NCBI GenBank assembly: GCA_023663205.1
Contig: JAMPHX010000005.1
Span: forward strand, 1 to 41,021
DNA from: Corallococcus sp.
Lineage (GTDB): Bacteria > Bacillota > Clostridia > Christensenellales > CAG-314
Length of the DNA stretch: 41,021 nucleotides
Direction of reading: 5' to 3'
Shown here: positions 16,170-24,562 of the stretch, one piece after another
Layout of the letters: every line of letters begins with the position of its first letter
How positions within the stretch are numbered: the first letter of the stretch is position 1
Notes under the pieces: generated by a model
What the model was told of the DNA's origin: nothing
Database searches by the model: none
The model's input: the letters and a program-made list of their open reading frames with translations, nothing else
Position numbers and translations under genes: made by a program

Positions 16170-19100
16170 TTATTTACTTTGATTGGTATTGTAGCCTACC
16201 ACAAATTGCACGCCTTCGGTTTGAGAAAGCATTTTGTTCAAAAATTCTTTGCCTACCGCCGTACGTTCTTCAAACAGCAGCCAGCCGCCTTTGAGCGCCC
16301 CCGGTATACCCAAAAGCAAACTTACGTATACGGCAAAACGCGTCTTTGCGTCGAGCGAATCGTATTCCAAGGTTTGCTCGTCCTTTTTGAGAATCAACTG
16401 ATTGCCTTCCGTATCCAGTTCGTAATCCTCGCCGCTGAACGCTTTGAGATAGGTTTCGCACTTGGAAAGAGTGCTTTTGATTTTATCCTTTACGAGAAGT
16501 TGCATTATGTCGTTCTGCTTGATTGTTTCTTTGAGTTCCGACAATGTCTGCGCTTCCTTGGCGACTATGGCAAGGCGCATTTTGTTGTTTGTGGACGCCA
16601 TATACAGCGAAATCTTTTCGCCGCGTTCCTTTTCCAAAGCCTCCTGCTCGGCGCGGAGTTTTTCCAACTTGCTTTGTATGGACGTAATCTTGGACGACAA
16701 GGAAGAATCCGCCAGATTGCCGTCGGGCTGACGCTTCAAGATGATGTAGTAGTTATCTATCTTTTCCGCAAGAGTGCGGCGGCGGGCGTCGAATTTTTCC
16801 ACCACTTCGCGCATCTTTTTGCGGCTGCTGTCAAACGACGTTGCGTCTATGCCGTCTATATTAAGTCCTTTGAGATTGAGTTCAAACTGAACTTCTTCGT
16901 AAATTTTGTTAAATTCCGCTTCTTTACTGTCACAAAGCCATTGCAGTTTTTCCAGTTCCAAACGCTTTTTGAACACTTCGCTTTCGGCGTTTTGTTTGGT
17001 GTCCGAAAGCATTTGACGCTCGCTTTCAACGTCGGCGATTTCGTACTTGAAATGCGTAAGCGCTTGCTCGATATCGTCCTGACCGGCGTATTTCTTTGCC
17101 TTTTCGGTGGACTTCAATATCTGCATTTCGTTTACTTTTATTGTTTTGGAAACTTCTATTACCTGCGCCTGCAAACGCGAATGTCTTGCTTCGGCGTCGT
17201 CAAGTTGTTCCTTTACCGCTTTGTACTGCTCGTAGTTGGCAGACAAGCGCGCCGTCATATCGGCAAGTTCTTCCTTTACATGGTCGTTGGTTGCAATGAG
17301 GTTGTCTACCGTTGCGGCGTTGGAATCCAACTGCTGCTGCGTTTCCTGCAAATACTTCATACGCGAGTTGAGCGCGGATAACTTGTTTTTGAGGGTTTCG
17401 ACAGTGCGTTTGAGTTCGGTAAGTTCCGCCTCGTCGCGGACGGCGTCTTGCTGAACGTCCAGCAGATACTTGGTGCCGTTGTTGCTTTCCAATGCCTTCA
17501 AATAGTTGAACACCGCTTCGTTTCTGTTTTGCGAAACAATCTCGGTATAACGCTTGTTTATATTTTCCTTTTCCTTGCGGAGAGTTGCCATCTGCGCGTC
17601 GTTGATTTCTATCTGACGCTTTATTTCGCTCAGTTTACCGTCAAGTTCGCTTGCCTTTTCCACAAGGAAATCTCTGTCTACGGTACGCTTTTCGATTTCT
17701 TGCTTTATGGTGTCCACTTCGCCGTCGTTGAGGTTTGCCGTAACCGCAAATACTCCCGAAACGTCGTCGTTGTACACCTTTTGACTGGTCAAAAATACTT
17801 CGCGCTTGAATTCTTCCTGCTTGACAAGTTGAACTTTGCTGAGTTCCTTATCGAGGCTGGATTTGCTGTGCTCCAATTGAAGAATACGGAAACGGTAATC
17901 CTCCAACGCGCGTTGAAGGTTGCGCTGTTTGTCGGAAAGCATTTGGTTTACTACCTGCAACTTGCCGTACTGCGCTTCGAGTACCTGCAAAATCGTATCT
18001 TTGGCTTTGATAGGAGCAACGGCAACGTCCAATTCCGCAACCGAACGGAAACGCTTTACCTTTATTACAAGGTTGCTTTCCTTTTCCGCAATTTGACTTT
18101 CCTTTACGGCAATCTCGCTGGTGGTCTTTTCAATTTGCGCGGCGACCTCGTCAAGTTTGACGTCTACACGCACCGTTTCCAACAATTCGCCTATGGATTT
18201 GTTGGGTACCTGAAACTCGTCTATCGCTTCCTTTACTTCGTTTATCGAGTTTTCTACCGAAGTAAGTTTGTTTTTCAGCGCGACCTTTTCCGCAAGCACT
18301 CTGTCTGCCTGTTCGTTCAGCGTAACAAGTTCGCTGTTTAAACGCTTGTTCTTTTCGTAAGTTTCGGAAATAACCGCAAGTTCTTGGTTTATTATGTCTA
18401 TTTTGCTGCGACGGTCGTTTGCAATTGCGCTTTGACGTTGTTTCTCTTCCAACTGCAACCCTACGCTGGCAAGTTCGTTTTCCGACCATTCCAGTTCCGA
18501 AACAATTTCGTGACGGCGGTTTTCGTATTCGTCCTTTTGGTTTATTATGGCTTCCAACTGAGATACTTTGGGTATTATTTCAGCAATTTCGTCACGCTTT
18601 TTCAATTCCTCTCTCAACGCATCGACGGAATCCTTGCTTTCGAGCAGCCTTTCGTAATCGTTTTGCGCAAGCGCAAGTTCGGACATTATTTCGCCGGTGA
18701 CTACGCCCGTAGCCTGTCTTTGTTTGCATTCGTTAAGTTCGTCGTTGAGTTTGACTATTTTGTCATGCACTTCGCCGAGGCGCACCGATACTTCCTCTAC
18801 CTGCTGCTCGGTGACGTTTGCAGCGCCGTCTTGCGCAAGTTTTACAAGTTTGTTTTTGGCCTTTTGCCCTCTTTGACGGATTTCCTCGTTTGTTTGTTTG
18901 ATGTTGTCGGAAATATCGAGCAGCACCTTTATTTCGTGGAACAACGAAACGTCTCCGTGGAATCCGCTTACGGCGCGGTCGCTTACAAAATCGTTTGCCA
19001 TAAGTTCGTCAAGAGATTCGCCCAACTGCTCCTCTACGTAAGGACGCACGTTTTTGCCCGTGGCAACGGTTTGCAGTTTGCCGTTTTCGTTGGACTGCCG

Positions 19101-19349
19101 CAACGTCTGTCTGACGGTACCGTCGGACGCGTGATTTTTTGTCCAACGGAATTTGTCGTCGCCTATCGAAAAATTTACGACTACGTTTTCGCTTACGTCT
19201 TCCGTGTCGACAAAACAGTATTCCAAATACTTTTTCAGTTTGCCGCCTTTTGACGTAACTACTTTTTTGCCGCCGACGGCTGTATCGAACGTGAATGTCT
19301 GCTTTTCGTTTGTCGATGTGTTTGTGGCTTCAAGACTGTGTAATATCAT
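16170..19349 (-). CDS. Giant coiled-coil protein with degenerate Rad50/SMC-like ATPase ends
   Basis: A 1059-residue protein. The middle (about 150-960) is almost continuous heptad-type coiled coil with breaks. The ends resemble the half-ATPase lobes of Rad50/SbcC/SMC proteins but the catalytic motifs are decayed. Where Walker A should be, the sequence reads AVGGKKVVTSKGGK (about 25-37) with no GxxGxGK[ST]. Near the C-terminus, SLDAKTRFAVYVSLLLG (from about 998) takes the place of the LSGGEK signature helix, and WLLFEER (about 1023-1029) that of the Walker B DE motif, with the Asp replaced. The N-terminal HSLEATN/TFTF and C-terminal FSGEDYEL match the SbcC-like lobe layout. It heads an operon with yqeY and is divergent from the DnaD/DnaI pair. 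I infer a structural, non-hydrolysing relative; specific role unknown. Confidence 0.6.
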   Translation of the reverse strand: MILHSLEATNTSTNEKQTFTFDTAVGGKKVVTSKGGKLKKYLEYCFVDTEDVSENVVVNFSIGDDKFRWTKNHASDGTVRQTLRQSNENGKLQTVATGKNVRPYVEEQLGESLDELMANDFVSDRAVSGFHGDVSLFHEIKVLLDISDNIKQTNEEIRQRGQKAKNKLVKLAQDGAANVTEQQVEEVSVRLGEVHDKIVKLNDELNECKQRQATGVVTGEIMSELALAQNDYERLLESKDSVDALREELKKRDEIAEIIPKVSQLEAIINQKDEYENRRHEIVSELEWSENELASVGLQLEEKQRQSAIANDRRSKIDIINQELAVISETYEKNKRLNSELVTLNEQADRVLAEKVALKNKLTSVENSINEVKEAIDEFQVPNKSIGELLETVRVDVKLDEVAAQIEKTTSEIAVKESQIAEKESNLVIKVKRFRSVAELDVAVAPIKAKDTILQVLEAQYGKLQVVNQMLSDKQRNLQRALEDYRFRILQLEHSKSSLDKELSKVQLVKQEEFKREVFLTSQKVYNDDVSGVFAVTANLNDGEVDTIKQEIEKRTVDRDFLVEKASELDGKLSEIKRQIEINDAQMATLRKEKENINKRYTEIVSQNRNEAVFNYLKALESNNGTKYLLDVQQDAVRDEAELTELKRTVETLKNKLSALNSRMKYLQETQQQLDSNAATVDNLIATNDHVKEELADMTARLSANYEQYKAVKEQLDDAEARHSRLQAQVIEVSKTIKVNEMQILKSTEKAKKYAGQDDIEQALTHFKYEIADVESERQMLSDTKQNAESEVFKKRLELEKLQWLCDSKEAEFNKIYEEVQFELNLKGLNIDGIDATSFDSSRKKMREVVEKFDARRRTLAEKIDNYYIILKRQPDGNLADSSLSSKITSIQSKLEKLRAEQEALEKERGEKISLYMASTNNKMRLAIVAKEAQTLSELKETIKQNDIMQLLVKDKIKSTLSKCETYLKAFSGEDYELDTEGNQLILKKDEQTLEYDSLDAKTRFAVYVSLLLGIPGALKGGWLLFEERTAVGKEFLNKMLSQTEGVQFVVGYNTNQSK

Positions 19350-19422
19350 TCCGCAACCTCTCTTTGTAATACTTCTTATACGTCATAGATTTTTGCCGCA
19401 CAGTTGTTGCATTTGGCGGCGG

Positions 19423-19492
19423 GTTATGTTAAAATCTAATGGCGTAGGTTTAGAGTTTCATCTCGGTTTCGAGCAATTAGATGCACCATAAC
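19423..19492 (+). promoter_or_regulatory. Nested inverted repeat in the dnaD-side leader
   Basis: Three nested complementary pairs: GTTATG (19423-19428) with CATAAC (19487-19492), ATCTAAT (19434-19440) with ATTAGAT (19476-19482), and CTCG/CGAG around GTTT (19462-19473). It lies between the divergent coiled-coil and DnaD-like genes, 74 bp ahead of the latter. It could be a folded leader RNA or an operator. No known riboswitch was recognised. Confidence 0.4.
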
Positions 19493-19565
19493 ATTCTAAA
19501 CATAGTTTATTATAAACCATTATTACAAAATACGCAAGAGTTTATTTGAAGGTGGAACGTAATTT

Positions 19566-21005
19566 ATGCCATTTTTCCACAAAGACAAACCGTTTGTTAC
19601 AAACAGTTACACCGTATTGGAAAACAAATTTGTAATAGAATACCTCCCCAATGCCCCCGAAAACGCGCTCAAAGCGTATATTTTGGGTTTGACGCTTGCA
19701 GAGGAAACAAGCGACGCAAACACCTGCGCGTCCGTAGCAAAAAAATTAGATATCTCCGAAGACCGACTTTTGGATATCTTTAAGTATTGGGAAGAAATGG
19801 GTTTGGTGGAAGTTATACCTTCCGCACCGCCGCAAGTGGTATACTTGCCTTTGCGCGACGGCAGCAAGGAAATAACACGTAATATAAGCGCAAAAAAATA
19901 CAAAAAATTCAGCGCGGAAATTCAAAAGGAATTTCACCGTATGATAGAACCCGAAGAATACAACTCGTACTACGGGTTTTTGGAAGACAATATGTTCGAT
20001 TGGGACGCATTGGTTCTTGTTGCAAGGTATTGCGTAGATTGGAAGGGCGACGACATAGGCGCAAATTACATACTTACGGTTGCGCGCTCGCAAATGAAAC
20101 GCGGCGCGACGTCCACCGTGGCAGTTGCCGAAAATCTGGGTCAAAAGAGCAAATACGACGCCGACTTGGAAGCGATTTTCAAAGTATTGAAAATTTTCCG
20201 CAAAGCAGAATACACCGACCGCGAAATGTACGAAAAGTGGACGCAGGATTACGGTTTTTCTTTCGATACGATTGTAAAAGTGGCAAAAAAATGTAACGGC
20301 GGTATTTACAATTTGGACGCGCTGCTTGCTACGTATTACGGCAAAGGCAAACTGGACGCAAAAGCCATTGCGGAATACGACAAAATGCAAGAACAAATGC
20401 GCTGCGTGGCAAAGGCGGTTGTCAAAAATTTGGGGTTGTACTACCAAACTTACGACGCCGTAATAGACGAATACATAGTACGTTGGCAGCAAATGGGGTT
20501 TGAACCGGATACCGTCGAATTGCTTTCCAAATACTGCTTCCGCAACGGTATACGCACGCTCAAAGGTTTGAACGACGTTGTAAACAAATTTCACAAATTG
20601 GGTTGCATAAACACACAAAGTATAGACGCTTACCTAAACGGCATAATAGTTACCGACGCCAAAATAAAAGAAATTTTGGAACAGACGGGTACTTCACGAA
20701 ACGTAATACAAAGCGACCGCAACTTCTACGGCGTTTGGACGGAAACTTGGGGACTGCCGCAAAGTTTGATTTTGTATGCCGCGCAAAAGTCCGCGGGAAC
20801 GCAAAACCCGATGCGCTACCTAAACAAAATACTTAGCGAATACAAAACCAACGGAATAACTACCGTATCGCAAGCCGAACAGTCAATGACTGCGGCAACC
20901 GTAGCAAAACCCCAAGCGGCAGCAACGCACTCATTTGAACAGCACAAATATACAGACGAACAGTTAAACGCACTGTTTACCAACCTTGAAGATTTGGAGA
21001 TTTAA
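19566..21005 (+). CDS. DnaD/DnaB-domain replication initiation protein
   Basis: A 479-residue protein. About residues 20-95 form a winged-helix-like N-terminal domain (LKAYILGLTLAEE, then SVAKKLDISEDRLLDIFKYWEEMGLVEV). Two to three helical DnaB_2/DnaD-type repeats follow, with the recurring pattern of a Tyr/Trp-rich helix and GFSFDTIVKVAKKC or GFEPDTVELLSKYCF, and a C-terminal WGLPQSLILYAAQKS with MRYLNKILSEY. This architecture is that of Bacillota primosomal proteins that remodel origin DNA and help load the helicase. The gene immediately downstream (3-bp gap) is the DnaI/DnaC-type loader, which supports the assignment. Ribosome binding site AAGGTGG. Confidence 0.85.
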   Translation: MPFFHKDKPFVTNSYTVLENKFVIEYLPNAPENALKAYILGLTLAEETSDANTCASVAKKLDISEDRLLDIFKYWEEMGLVEVIPSAPPQVVYLPLRDGSKEITRNISAKKYKKFSAEIQKEFHRMIEPEEYNSYYGFLEDNMFDWDALVLVARYCVDWKGDDIGANYILTVARSQMKRGATSTVAVAENLGQKSKYDADLEAIFKVLKIFRKAEYTDREMYEKWTQDYGFSFDTIVKVAKKCNGGIYNLDALLATYYGKGKLDAKAIAEYDKMQEQMRCVAKAVVKNLGLYYQTYDAVIDEYIVRWQQMGFEPDTVELLSKYCFRNGIRTLKGLNDVVNKFHKLGCINTQSIDAYLNGIIVTDAKIKEILEQTGTSRNVIQSDRNFYGVWTETWGLPQSLILYAAQKSAGTQNPMRYLNKILSEYKTNGITTVSQAEQSMTAATVAKPQAAATHSFEQHKYTDEQLNALFTNLEDLEI

Positions 21006-21008
21006 TAT

Positions 21009-21929
21009 ATGGCAAACACACCGCTTACAAAAGCACAATCCGTAATTGCCGATTACAGAGATGAGGCTTTGTATATGCACGAACAAACGCTAAAACGTCT
21101 TGACTTGAATTCCGACTGGAAGGATTGTCAGGCACGCCTGCGCCGTGCGCGCGTAAACTTGGGTAAATACATGGAAACGGACAAGGAATCGGAAATGCGC
21201 GACGCTTTGAATGCGGAATTAAAAACGCAATCCGCATTGATGAAAAAGTACGGCATAACAAAAGACGACTTGACGCCGCACTACCACTGCCCAATCTGCA
21301 AAGACCAAGGATATATAGACGGCAAACGGTGCAAATGTTTGGACGACGAACTGCGCAAAATTCTTTTTGCCGAAAGCAACCTCGTAAACGGCGATTATAC
21401 TTTTGAAAATGCAAAATACTCCAACAAACAAAACAAAATGATTGCGGAAAAATGTAAGGAAATCTGCGCCAAAGCAGATACAAGCAAGGTGCGAAACATA
21501 TTGCTGCTCGGCAAAACCGGCACCGGCAAAACTTACCTGTGCACCGCAATTGCAAACAAGTTGATTGAAAGCGGTCACAGCGTGCTGTTTACTACGGCAT
21601 ATGCTCTTAACAAAACTTTTTTGCAGTACCATCTGGCAAATTTGGCGCAAAAATCCGTTATTATGGAAAATCTCGTAAATGCTGACGCTCTTATTATAGA
21701 CGACCTCGGCACGGAAAACGTGCTGAAAAACGTCACAATGGAATATCTGTTTTTGCTTGTAAACGAACGCACGGTGAACGGCAAAATAAACATCGTGTGC
21801 AGCAATCTAAATTTGGAACAGTTGCACGACAGATACGAGGACAGGATTTTCGGCAGACTTACAAATACCCAAAACTCCGTTGTGGCGCAACTTGTCGGAA
21901 ACGATATACGCACCGAAAAAACAAAGTAA
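21009..21929 (+). CDS. DnaI/DnaC-like helicase loader ATPase
   Basis: AAA+ protein that should load the replicative helicase at the origin. An N-terminal helical region is followed by a four-cysteine zinc module (C94, C97, C108, C110; HCPICKDQGYI...RCKC), as in DnaI. The AAA+ core has Walker A GKTGTGKT (168-175), Walker B LIIDDLG (228-234), sensor I CSNLN (264-268) and an arginine in IFGRLTN (R283). At 306 residues it has the usual length. It is co-transcribed with the DnaD-domain gene, the same pairing seen with DnaB/DnaI in Bacillus. Confidence 0.9.
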   Translation: MANTPLTKAQSVIADYRDEALYMHEQTLKRLDLNSDWKDCQARLRRARVNLGKYMETDKESEMRDALNAELKTQSALMKKYGITKDDLTPHYHCPICKDQGYIDGKRCKCLDDELRKILFAESNLVNGDYTFENAKYSNKQNKMIAEKCKEICAKADTSKVRNILLLGKTGTGKTYLCTAIANKLIESGHSVLFTTAYALNKTFLQYHLANLAQKSVIMENLVNADALIIDDLGTENVLKNVTMEYLFLLVNERTVNGKINIVCSNLNLEQLHDRYEDRIFGRLTNTQNSVVAQLVGNDIRTEKTK

Positions 21930-21960
21930 ACGCAACTTTGCGCAAATTATATTTATACGT

Positions 21961-21989
21961 TTGACAACGTCGGTAAAACAATATATAAT
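21961..21989 (+). promoter_or_regulatory. Promoter of tRNA-Thr
   Basis: Perfect hexamers: TTGACA at 21961-21966, 17-bp spacer, TATAAT at 21984-21989, 30 bp ahead of the tRNA. Confidence 0.85.
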
Positions 21990-22018
21990 GTTTAAGCGAT
22001 GTCGACAAATATATAAAT

Positions 22019-22094
22019 GCTACTATGGCTCAGCAGGTAGAGCACGTCCTTGGTAAGGACGGGGTCACCGGTTCAAATCCGGTTAGTAGCTCCA
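22019..22094 (+). tRNA. tRNA-Thr (anticodon GGT)
   Basis: 76 nt with CCA encoded. Acceptor GCTACTA pairs with TAGTAGC, D-loop TGGCTCAGCAGGTAGAGCA, anticodon loop TTGGTAA in a CGTCC/GGACG stem, T-arm CCGGTTCAAATCCGG. All arms pair. Confidence 0.97.
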
Positions 22095-22096
22095 CA

Positions 22097-22123
22097 AAAA
22101 CCACCGTTTTACGGTGGTTTTTT
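22097..22123 (+). terminator. Terminator of tRNA-Thr
   Basis: AAAACCACCG arm, 5-base loop, CGGTGGTTTT arm, followed by T-run. Confidence 0.9.
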
Positions 22124-22212
22124 GCATATTGTTTTAAACTTCAAAACAAAAAATTATTTGTCTTTCGTTTTGCCATGCTTTCCGCGACAGAAATTAAAAA
22201 ACACTGCAAAAA

Positions 22213-22242
22213 GCCGTCCCGAAGCAATCGCTTCGGGACGGC
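22213..22242 (-). terminator. Terminator of the mgtC-side operon
   Basis: Perfect 13-bp GC-rich stem (GCCGTCCCGAAGC) with a 4-base loop, followed on the minus strand by five T. Lies about 230 bp past the mgtC stop. Confidence 0.8.
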
Positions 22243-22473
22243 AATAAAACATATTGATTGAAATTGCATTTGTTTGACAGTTGAGTACGATATGAATAAG
22301 TGAAATTACATTCAGTATTTACAGTTGTGTACAATACTGTTGTGTAGGTCGTATGTTTGCTTGCGGTAATCCGCCGCGAAAACAAACCCAACCAAAGATG
22401 ACGTACAAAGACTTTTCGCAAAACATCTGTTGTTTGTACTTGTACGACTAAATTATTTCGGTTGCATTTGAGT

Positions 22474-23151
22474 TCAGTTGTCGTTTATACGTTCTATGGA
22501 AATAATATTTTTGTTTTCCATAAGTATCTTGGCAAGTTGTTCGGCAGAACAGTTGTGCATTGTTCTGACTACCGCTTCTACCACAATACGCTCGCCGTTT
22601 TCCGTAGCCTTAAAGCGCATAAATGCCGTCACGTCAAACATATTTTTGAGATACTTGACGGTATCTTCGTCGTAAAAGAACCTGACGGAAATGAGATTGT
22701 GACGGTTGGGAAGTTTGCGTTTACCGTTTAGGTGCAGCAGCGTCTGAACTATTATAGTAACTATACAGCCGCCTAACGCCAAGATATACAATCCTGCGCC
22801 TGCCGCCATACCTATACCTGCCGTAAGCCACACGCCTGCGGCGGTAGTCAATCCGTGCAGAGATTCCCTTCGGTAAATAATCATCCCCGCGCCCAAAAAG
22901 CCTATTCCAGAAACTACCTGCGCCGCAATACGCGCCTTGTCTATGTTTCCTTCGACGTCTTCAAAGGCGTACTTGCTCAAGACCATAAGCAATGCAGAAC
23001 CGACTGCTACCACAAAGTGGGTGCGTATGCCCGCTTCCTTTTCGCGAAGCATACGCTCGAAGCCGAGAACAATTCCCAAAAGTCCCGCAAACACAATCCG
23101 CGCAAGGCAGATAAGTTCCATAGACCAATATGGAAACAGTTTGTCAAACAC
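22474..23151 (-). CDS. MgtC/SapB-family membrane protein
   Basis: A 225-residue protein of the MgtC family. The N-terminal half has four to five membrane helices with the family motifs RIVFAGLLGIVLGFERMLREKEAGIRTH, VVAVGSALLMVLS, RIAAQVVSGIGFLGAGMI and GLTTAAGVWLTAGIGMA. The C-terminal half is soluble with an ACT-like pattern. MgtC in pathogens inhibits ATP synthase and supports growth in low magnesium; the wider family is of mixed function. The start is a GTG at 23151 with GAGG upstream, 3 bp from the ABC ATPase stop; an in-frame ATG at 23121 lacks a binding site. Its place at the end of a transporter operon is unusual and may only be co-transcription. Confidence 0.88.
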   Translation of the reverse strand: MFDKLFPYWSMELICLARIVFAGLLGIVLGFERMLREKEAGIRTHFVVAVGSALLMVLSKYAFEDVEGNIDKARIAAQVVSGIGFLGAGMIIYRRESLHGLTTAAGVWLTAGIGMAAGAGLYILALGGCIVTIIVQTLLHLNGKRKLPNRHNLISVRFFYDEDTVKYLKNMFDVTAFMRFKATENGERIVVEAVVRTMHNCSAEQLAKILMENKNIISIERINDN

Positions 23152-23154
23152 TTG

Positions 23155-24561
23155 TTATGCCTCGGTGGTCGTTACTGCTTCGTCGGCTTTTTTTGCCGCG
23201 GTCTTACGCGGTTTACGGGCGGTTGTTTTGGGTTTGTCGACAGTATCCGCCTTTTTGGCGCGAGGTTTACGCGTTGCCTTAGGTTTTGCCGCCGCGGCTG
23301 CAATTGCCGCTTCCTTTTCCGATACGGCTGTGCCTCTGCCCAACTTGATACGGCTTTGCTTATCGAACAAAATTATTCCCTTGCCGTGAATTTTAAATGC
23401 AATTTCGCTATCATACGGATAGTCTACGCTGCCGAATACAACCGAGGTTATTATCTCGTTGCCGACGGTAAGTTTGACGGTCGTTTCCATACCTGCGGGA
23501 AGCGCGGCGTAAACTTTGCCTGTAAGTTCGCCTTCTTCGAGTTTGATAAACTCGGGACGAACGCCCAATACCGCTTCAAACGCGCCGTCGTCGACGGATG
23601 GCGTTGCAGGCGCTTCCTCAACGGGCGCAGCATCCGCAGCCGCGGCGTCCTCTGTCGTGCCTTCCGTTTGAGTTTCGGCAATCTGCGCTTCTTGCGCGGG
23701 TTCTTGCGTTGTTACTTCGGGACGCGCAGCAAACGGCGCGTCCGATTCAAACATAAACTTTTCGCCCAAGGCTTCCACTTCGGCGTGAGTTTCGTCAATC
23801 AACTTGGCTTTTGCCGAAATAAAGTTCATTGTGGGATTGCCTACAAAGTCTGCAACAAACAGGTTTGCCGGATTGTTGTAAACTTCCAGCGGCGGGTCGT
23901 ACTGTTGAAGCACGCCGACTTCCATAAGACATATTCTTGTTGCAAGCGTCATTGCTTCCAATTGGTCGTGAGTAACGTACACAAACGTGGAATCGGTATC
24001 CGCGTGCAGACGTTTGAGTTCCGTACGCATTTCGAGACGAAGTTTTGCGTCGAGGTTGCTGAGCGGCTCGTCCATAAACAATACCTTGGGGCTGGGCGCA
24101 AGCGTACGCGCAATTGCAACACGCTGCTGCTGTCCGCCAGAAAGTTCGCTGGGGTAACGCTTTTCAAACTGTTCTATTTTGAGAAGCGCAAGCATTTCGT
24201 CTACGCGACGTCTTATGGCGTCCTTCTTCCACTTTAAGTTTTCCAAGCCGAAAGCGATGTTTTGGTACACCGTCATATGCGGCCACAAAGCGTAGTTTTG
24301 GAACAAAAAGCCTATATCGCGTTTGCCGGGGGCAATGTTGATACCCTTTTCGGAATCGAAAACCACTTTGTCGCCTATCGTAATGCGTCCCGACGTGGGT
24401 GTTTCCAGTCCCGCAATCATACGCAGCGTCGTGGTCTTACCGCAACCGGAAGGTCCGAGCAACGTAATAAACGCACGGTCTTCTATTTCCATGTTGAGGT
24501 CGTCGACCGCAACGAATTTATCGAATTTTTTTGTAACGTGTTCAAGTGTGATTTTGGGCAT
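23155..24561 (-). CDS. ABC transporter ATPase (MalK/FbpC/PotA type) with acidic linker and basic tail
   Basis: ATPase of the importer encoded just upstream. Motifs: Walker A GPSGCGKT (36-43), Q-loop FLFQNYALWPHMTV (Q89), signature LSGGQQQR (140-147), Walker B LFMDEPLSNLD (161-171) and switch His VTHDQ (H198). A TOBE-type regulatory domain follows. It is interrupted at about 275-325 by a low-complexity Ala/Glu/Pro/Thr linker before GVRPEFIKL resumes the fold. The last 45 or so residues are a Lys/Ala/Arg/Thr tail (TRKPRAKKAD, TARKPRKTAAKK) like that of OppF in this window. At 468 residues it is about 100 longer than usual. It starts 1 bp from the permease stop. Confidence 0.9.
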   Translation of the reverse strand: MPKITLEHVTKKFDKFVAVDDLNMEIEDRAFITLLGPSGCGKTTTLRMIAGLETPTSGRITIGDKVVFDSEKGINIAPGKRDIGFLFQNYALWPHMTVYQNIAFGLENLKWKKDAIRRRVDEMLALLKIEQFEKRYPSELSGGQQQRVAIARTLAPSPKVLFMDEPLSNLDAKLRLEMRTELKRLHADTDSTFVYVTHDQLEAMTLATRICLMEVGVLQQYDPPLEVYNNPANLFVADFVGNPTMNFISAKAKLIDETHAEVEALGEKFMFESDAPFAARPEVTTQEPAQEAQIAETQTEGTTEDAAAADAAPVEEAPATPSVDDGAFEAVLGVRPEFIKLEEGELTGKVYAALPAGMETTVKLTVGNEIITSVVFGSVDYPYDSEIAFKIHGKGIILFDKQSRIKLGRGTAVSEKEAAIAAAAAKPKATRKPRAKKADTVDKPKTTARKPRKTAAKKADEAVTTTEA

Positions 24562-24562
24562 A

